Source: Bacillota bacterium
GTDB taxonomy: Bacteria; Bacillota; Clostridia; Peptostreptococcales; Acidaminobacteraceae
Assembly: GCA_023443345.1 (NCBI GenBank)
Contig: JAEZUZ010000100.1
Location: 1 to 23,739 of the forward strand
Length of the DNA: 23,739 nt
Direction: 5' to 3'
The translations under genes were made by a program, and so were the position numbers. Below the pieces are notes generated by a model. That model was not told the origin of the DNA. It did no database searches and saw only the letters and a program-made list of their open reading frames with translations. Positions 23,001 to 23,739 of the stretch are shown piece by piece; position 1 is the first letter of the stretch, and each line of letters opens with the position of its first letter.

Positions 23001-23283
23001 TCCTTTAGAAGTGAGCAATTTAATAGAGCTGAGCCACTTGAGATATTTGTTAATTAAAAGCCCATTTAATGAGATTAAGTACAGAGGACAAAAGATTGTA
23101 CTAAAAATAGATGATATTGAAAGAATTGATAATTTTATAGAACTAGCACAGGGCAAATATAAAAATGTATTGAGATTTAAAAATACAGTAGAGCCATCGG
23201 TTCACTTTATGATAGAAGATAATAGAGTTGATAAAGCTGTTGAAATGACTATAGAATTATTGGAAGATTATTTCAAAGTATAG
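20005..23283 (+). CDS. mfd: Transcription-repair coupling factor Mfd
   Basis: Mfd displaces RNA polymerase stalled at DNA damage and recruits UvrA. The N-terminus is UvrB-like (about 1-200, with FSIRGSIIDIFPP near 155-170). The RNA polymerase interacting domain lies near 430-495 (KGEYVVHVDYGIGLYNGV). The translocase motor carries Walker A GDVGVGKT (579-586) and the DEEQ box (680-683), with SATPIPRTL, TTIIETGMDLENV and QLRGRVGRSNQLAYCYL as further helicase motifs. The C-terminal TRCF domain ends near residue 1090. At 1092 residues it is about 80 shorter than B. subtilis Mfd (1177), mostly in the N-terminal half by eye. It starts inside the end of pth and is the last gene of the operon, followed by a strong terminator. 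Confidence 0.98.
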   Translation: MYNIEIIESLKERESKNIYGISREHSAFFLAECFFPVLVVLPNKSTLNTLKESLTAVGKDVLVLDELTMTFYKDVHSSGDLYYQRASFISHLLSKDNYIYLITIENLMQSIPLRKEFIKYNFKVDYSTQIDTRELARKLVLNGYEETFQVQKPHDFSIRGSIIDIFPPKNVYPIRLELFADEIDSMRLFDPLSQLSIENIESFEITKSNEAYLLPQDIEEIEKLGYNYSQIIENESRFYPLIKETTSLLDYIDIPLVVFDLKQIENQAKQIDEDYLIMLNDAIEKGSAIDQEDRRWIKSEIIVRELKKSFTLNIEHDISDNLNYSSRKAHFYEGKWNDFFVDINQLIRRGYSINLYFSKEKKEAFIEEANQRNFSLRNISFLEGPLYAGFIDDKKFIANFSEKNLFNRVPKKKTRHKKLENTKAISSIEDLKKGEYVVHVDYGIGLYNGVVRKEYDLVMRDFVSITYKDGDELFVPTQNIGLIHRYVGSRPQLTKLGNSSWQQKKSKAKKHLEDISDELIDLYSKRLNTKGFAFSKDAAWQKEFEDDFPYQETDDQLRVIEEIKTDMQRQYPMDRVLCGDVGVGKTEVAMRAMFKAVLDGKQVAFLVPTTILCMQHEKTLRDRFKGYPVKIASYSRLIKGNKAKEVREGLKLGNIDIVVGTHKLLSKEIEFSDLGLFVIDEEQRFGVKQKEAIRSKKVNVDTLSLSATPIPRTLQMSISGIRDMSLILEVPKDRFPIQTYLMPFEIEKVKYAIEKEVSRGGQVYYVYNRVGGIENITDMLSRALPEVSFTYCHGQMSEKDIENRISEFIEKKFDVLISTTIIETGMDLENVNTIIMHNATQLGLSQLYQLRGRVGRSNQLAYCYLFYPSETIVTQEALNRLETIREYTDFGSGYKIALRDLELRGAGSIIGAEQSGHFEQIGYELYMQLLTDTIKEKRNVESPVRKAVKIDIPISAFIREDYINNESVRVHYYHRLSNIESYEELIEIENELIDRFGTLPLEVSNLIELSHLRYLLIKSPFNEIKYRGQKIVLKIDDIERIDNFIELAQGKYKNVLRFKNTVEPSVHFMIEDNRVDKAVEMTIELLEDYFKV

Positions 23284-23289
23284 ATTGAT

Positions 23290-23319
23290 AAAAGACATCT
23301 AAAAAGATGTCTTTTTTTT
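23290..23319 (+). terminator. Rho-independent terminator after mfd
   Basis: AAAGACATCT (23291-23300) pairs with AGATGTCTTT (23305-23314) around an AAAA loop, with eight T bases at 23312-23319. It ends the purR-to-mfd unit 7 bases after the mfd stop codon. Confidence 0.93.
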
Positions 23320-23392
23320 ACAAACTTTGGTTATTTTGTTGTATATATTGGGGTATTAATTGTGTATTTTGACGTGGAAAATGTTTTTTATT

Positions 23393-23422
23393 TTGAGTTA
23401 TATTGTAAATACAAAATAAAAT
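23393..23422 (+). promoter_or_regulatory. Possible promoter of the Nramp-like gene
   Basis: TTGAGT (23393-23398) and TAAAAT (23417-23422) are 18 bases apart. The predicted start, near 23429, gives a leader of about 30 bases. The region is very AT-rich, so other -35/-10 pairs (for example around TTGACG at 23369) cannot be excluded. Confidence 0.4.
23403..23414. repeat. Short palindrome in the spacer of the putative Nramp-gene promoter
   Basis: TTGTA-AA-TACAA is a perfect 12-base palindrome lying between the candidate -35 and -10 boxes, where a bound repressor would block RNA polymerase. It does not match the MntR or Fur consensus sequences I know. The operator role is inference. Confidence 0.4.
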
Positions 23423-23460
23423 TTTTCTTAAGGTTTTATTAAATTTATAAAGGAGGAATT

Positions 23461-23739
23461 ATGAGTAATTTTCTTAAGAAACTCAAACAGATTGGTCCTG
23501 CAGCAATTGTAACCAGTGCGTTTGTAGGGCCTGGAACTATTACTACTGCAACTATTGCAGGTTCAAAATTTGGATATCAGTTACTTTGGGCTGTTTTATT
23601 TTCAGGAATATCTCTTATAATTTTGATGGAGATGGCTTCTAGAACAGGAATAGTAACACAGAAAAATATAGTTGATTCATCAATAGATGTATTTAAAGGC
23701 AATGTAGTTATTAAAGCTATTATAAAGACAGTTGTATTT
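23461..23739 (+). CDS. Nramp-family (SLC11-like) transporter, N-terminal part, atypical metal-site motif; cut by window end
   Basis: Ninety-three codons are visible before the window ends. AAGGAGGAA lies just before the ATG. The opening resembles Nramp transporters: a short basic N-terminus (SNFLKKLKQ), then a first transmembrane helix with IGPAAIVTSAFVGPGTITT and the AGSKFGYQLLWA region, a second helix (VLFSGISLIILMEMASR) and a TGIVTQKNI segment like the Nramp TM2 end. Canonical Nramps carry DPGN in TM1, whose Asp and Asn bind the transported metal ion; here the motif is GPGT (G23 to T26). This places the protein in a non-canonical branch with an uncertain substrate (not necessarily manganese or iron). 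Later helices, including the TM6 metal site, lie outside the window. It has its own promoter region after the mfd terminator. Confidence 0.8.
   Translation, partial: MSNFLKKLKQIGPAAIVTSAFVGPGTITTATIAGSKFGYQLLWAVLFSGISLIILMEMASRTGIVTQKNIVDSSIDVFKGNVVIKAIIKTVVF

Noticed and set aside
23320..23460. Metal-sensing riboswitch (yybP-ykoY or M-box type) before the Nramp-like gene
   Set aside because: The region is AT-rich with no extended paired structure after the likely transcription start, and the leader is only about 30 bases.
1..23739. Mobile elements, phage genes, toxin-antitoxin pairs, CRISPR arrays, tRNA or rRNA genes
   Set aside because: I saw no transposase, integrase, direct repeat array, antitoxin-like small gene pair or cloverleaf; every intergenic gap is under 180 bases and accounted for by promoters, leaders or terminators.

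Overview
This is a 23.7 kb stretch of a low-GC Firmicutes chromosome. AGA/ATA-rich codon use, AGGAGG-type ribosome binding sites and TTGACA/TATAAT-type promoters support this. The gene strings dnaX-ybaB-recR, rpsF-ssb-rpsR and purR-spoVG-glmU-prs-pth-mfd are classic for Firmicutes. The compact proteins and strong A/T bias suggest an anaerobic member of the Tissierellia, perhaps a Peptoniphilaceae-like coccus, but that placement is inference. Coding density is very high, every gene except murC lies on the + strand, and I see no mobile elements, tRNAs, rRNAs or CRISPR array. No stretch of more than 300 bases lacks a gene.

Layout. (1) Positions 1-3707 hold the 3' end of a RecD2-like helicase gene, comF, and the dnaX-ybaB-recR recombination/replication cluster. 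(2) Positions 3711-4798 hold a strong promoter with a short leader hairpin, then rpsF-ssb-rpsR and a Rho-independent terminator. (3) Positions 4813-14443 hold one long tightly packed run of ten genes. They encode a membrane-anchored PdaC-like protein whose deacetylase domain looks catalytically dead, exonuclease III, a small lipoprotein, a PsuK-type sugar kinase, Tex, AsnRS, an SDR-type threonine dehydrogenase, a cyclodeaminase-family folate enzyme, a DegV protein, and a second small lipoprotein that starts inside degV. (4) A bidirectional terminator separates this run from murC, which is on the minus strand. (5) murC and purR diverge from a compact, nearly palindromic promoter region. (6) purR-spoVG, a terminator-like hairpin, then glmU-prs-pth-mfd and a strong terminator. 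(7) The window ends in the first 93 codons of an atypical Nramp-family transporter gene, preceded by a promoter with a palindrome in its spacer.

How the genes work together. Most of the window is housekeeping: DNA repair and replication (RecD2, DnaX, RecR, SSB, ExoIII, Mfd), translation (S6, S18, AsnRS, Pth), cell-wall precursor supply (MurC, GlmU) and nucleotide supply (PurR, Prs). PRPP links PurR and Prs, and threonine-to-glycine and folate one-carbon chemistry link the dehydrogenase and cyclodeaminase genes.

The most unusual signals I see are these: the PdaC-like pseudoenzyme; DnaX lacking two of four zinc-ligand cysteines and carrying an A8 slippery tract where a short gamma-like form would end; PurR with Asp-to-Ala in its PRPP motif; the near-palindromic murC/purR promoter pair; a repeated geometry placing an extended -10 box 15-16 nt before the start codon at four genes; a terminator wedged directly before glmU; and an Nramp protein with GPGT in place of DPGN. 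I found no convincing wholly new multi-gene system.
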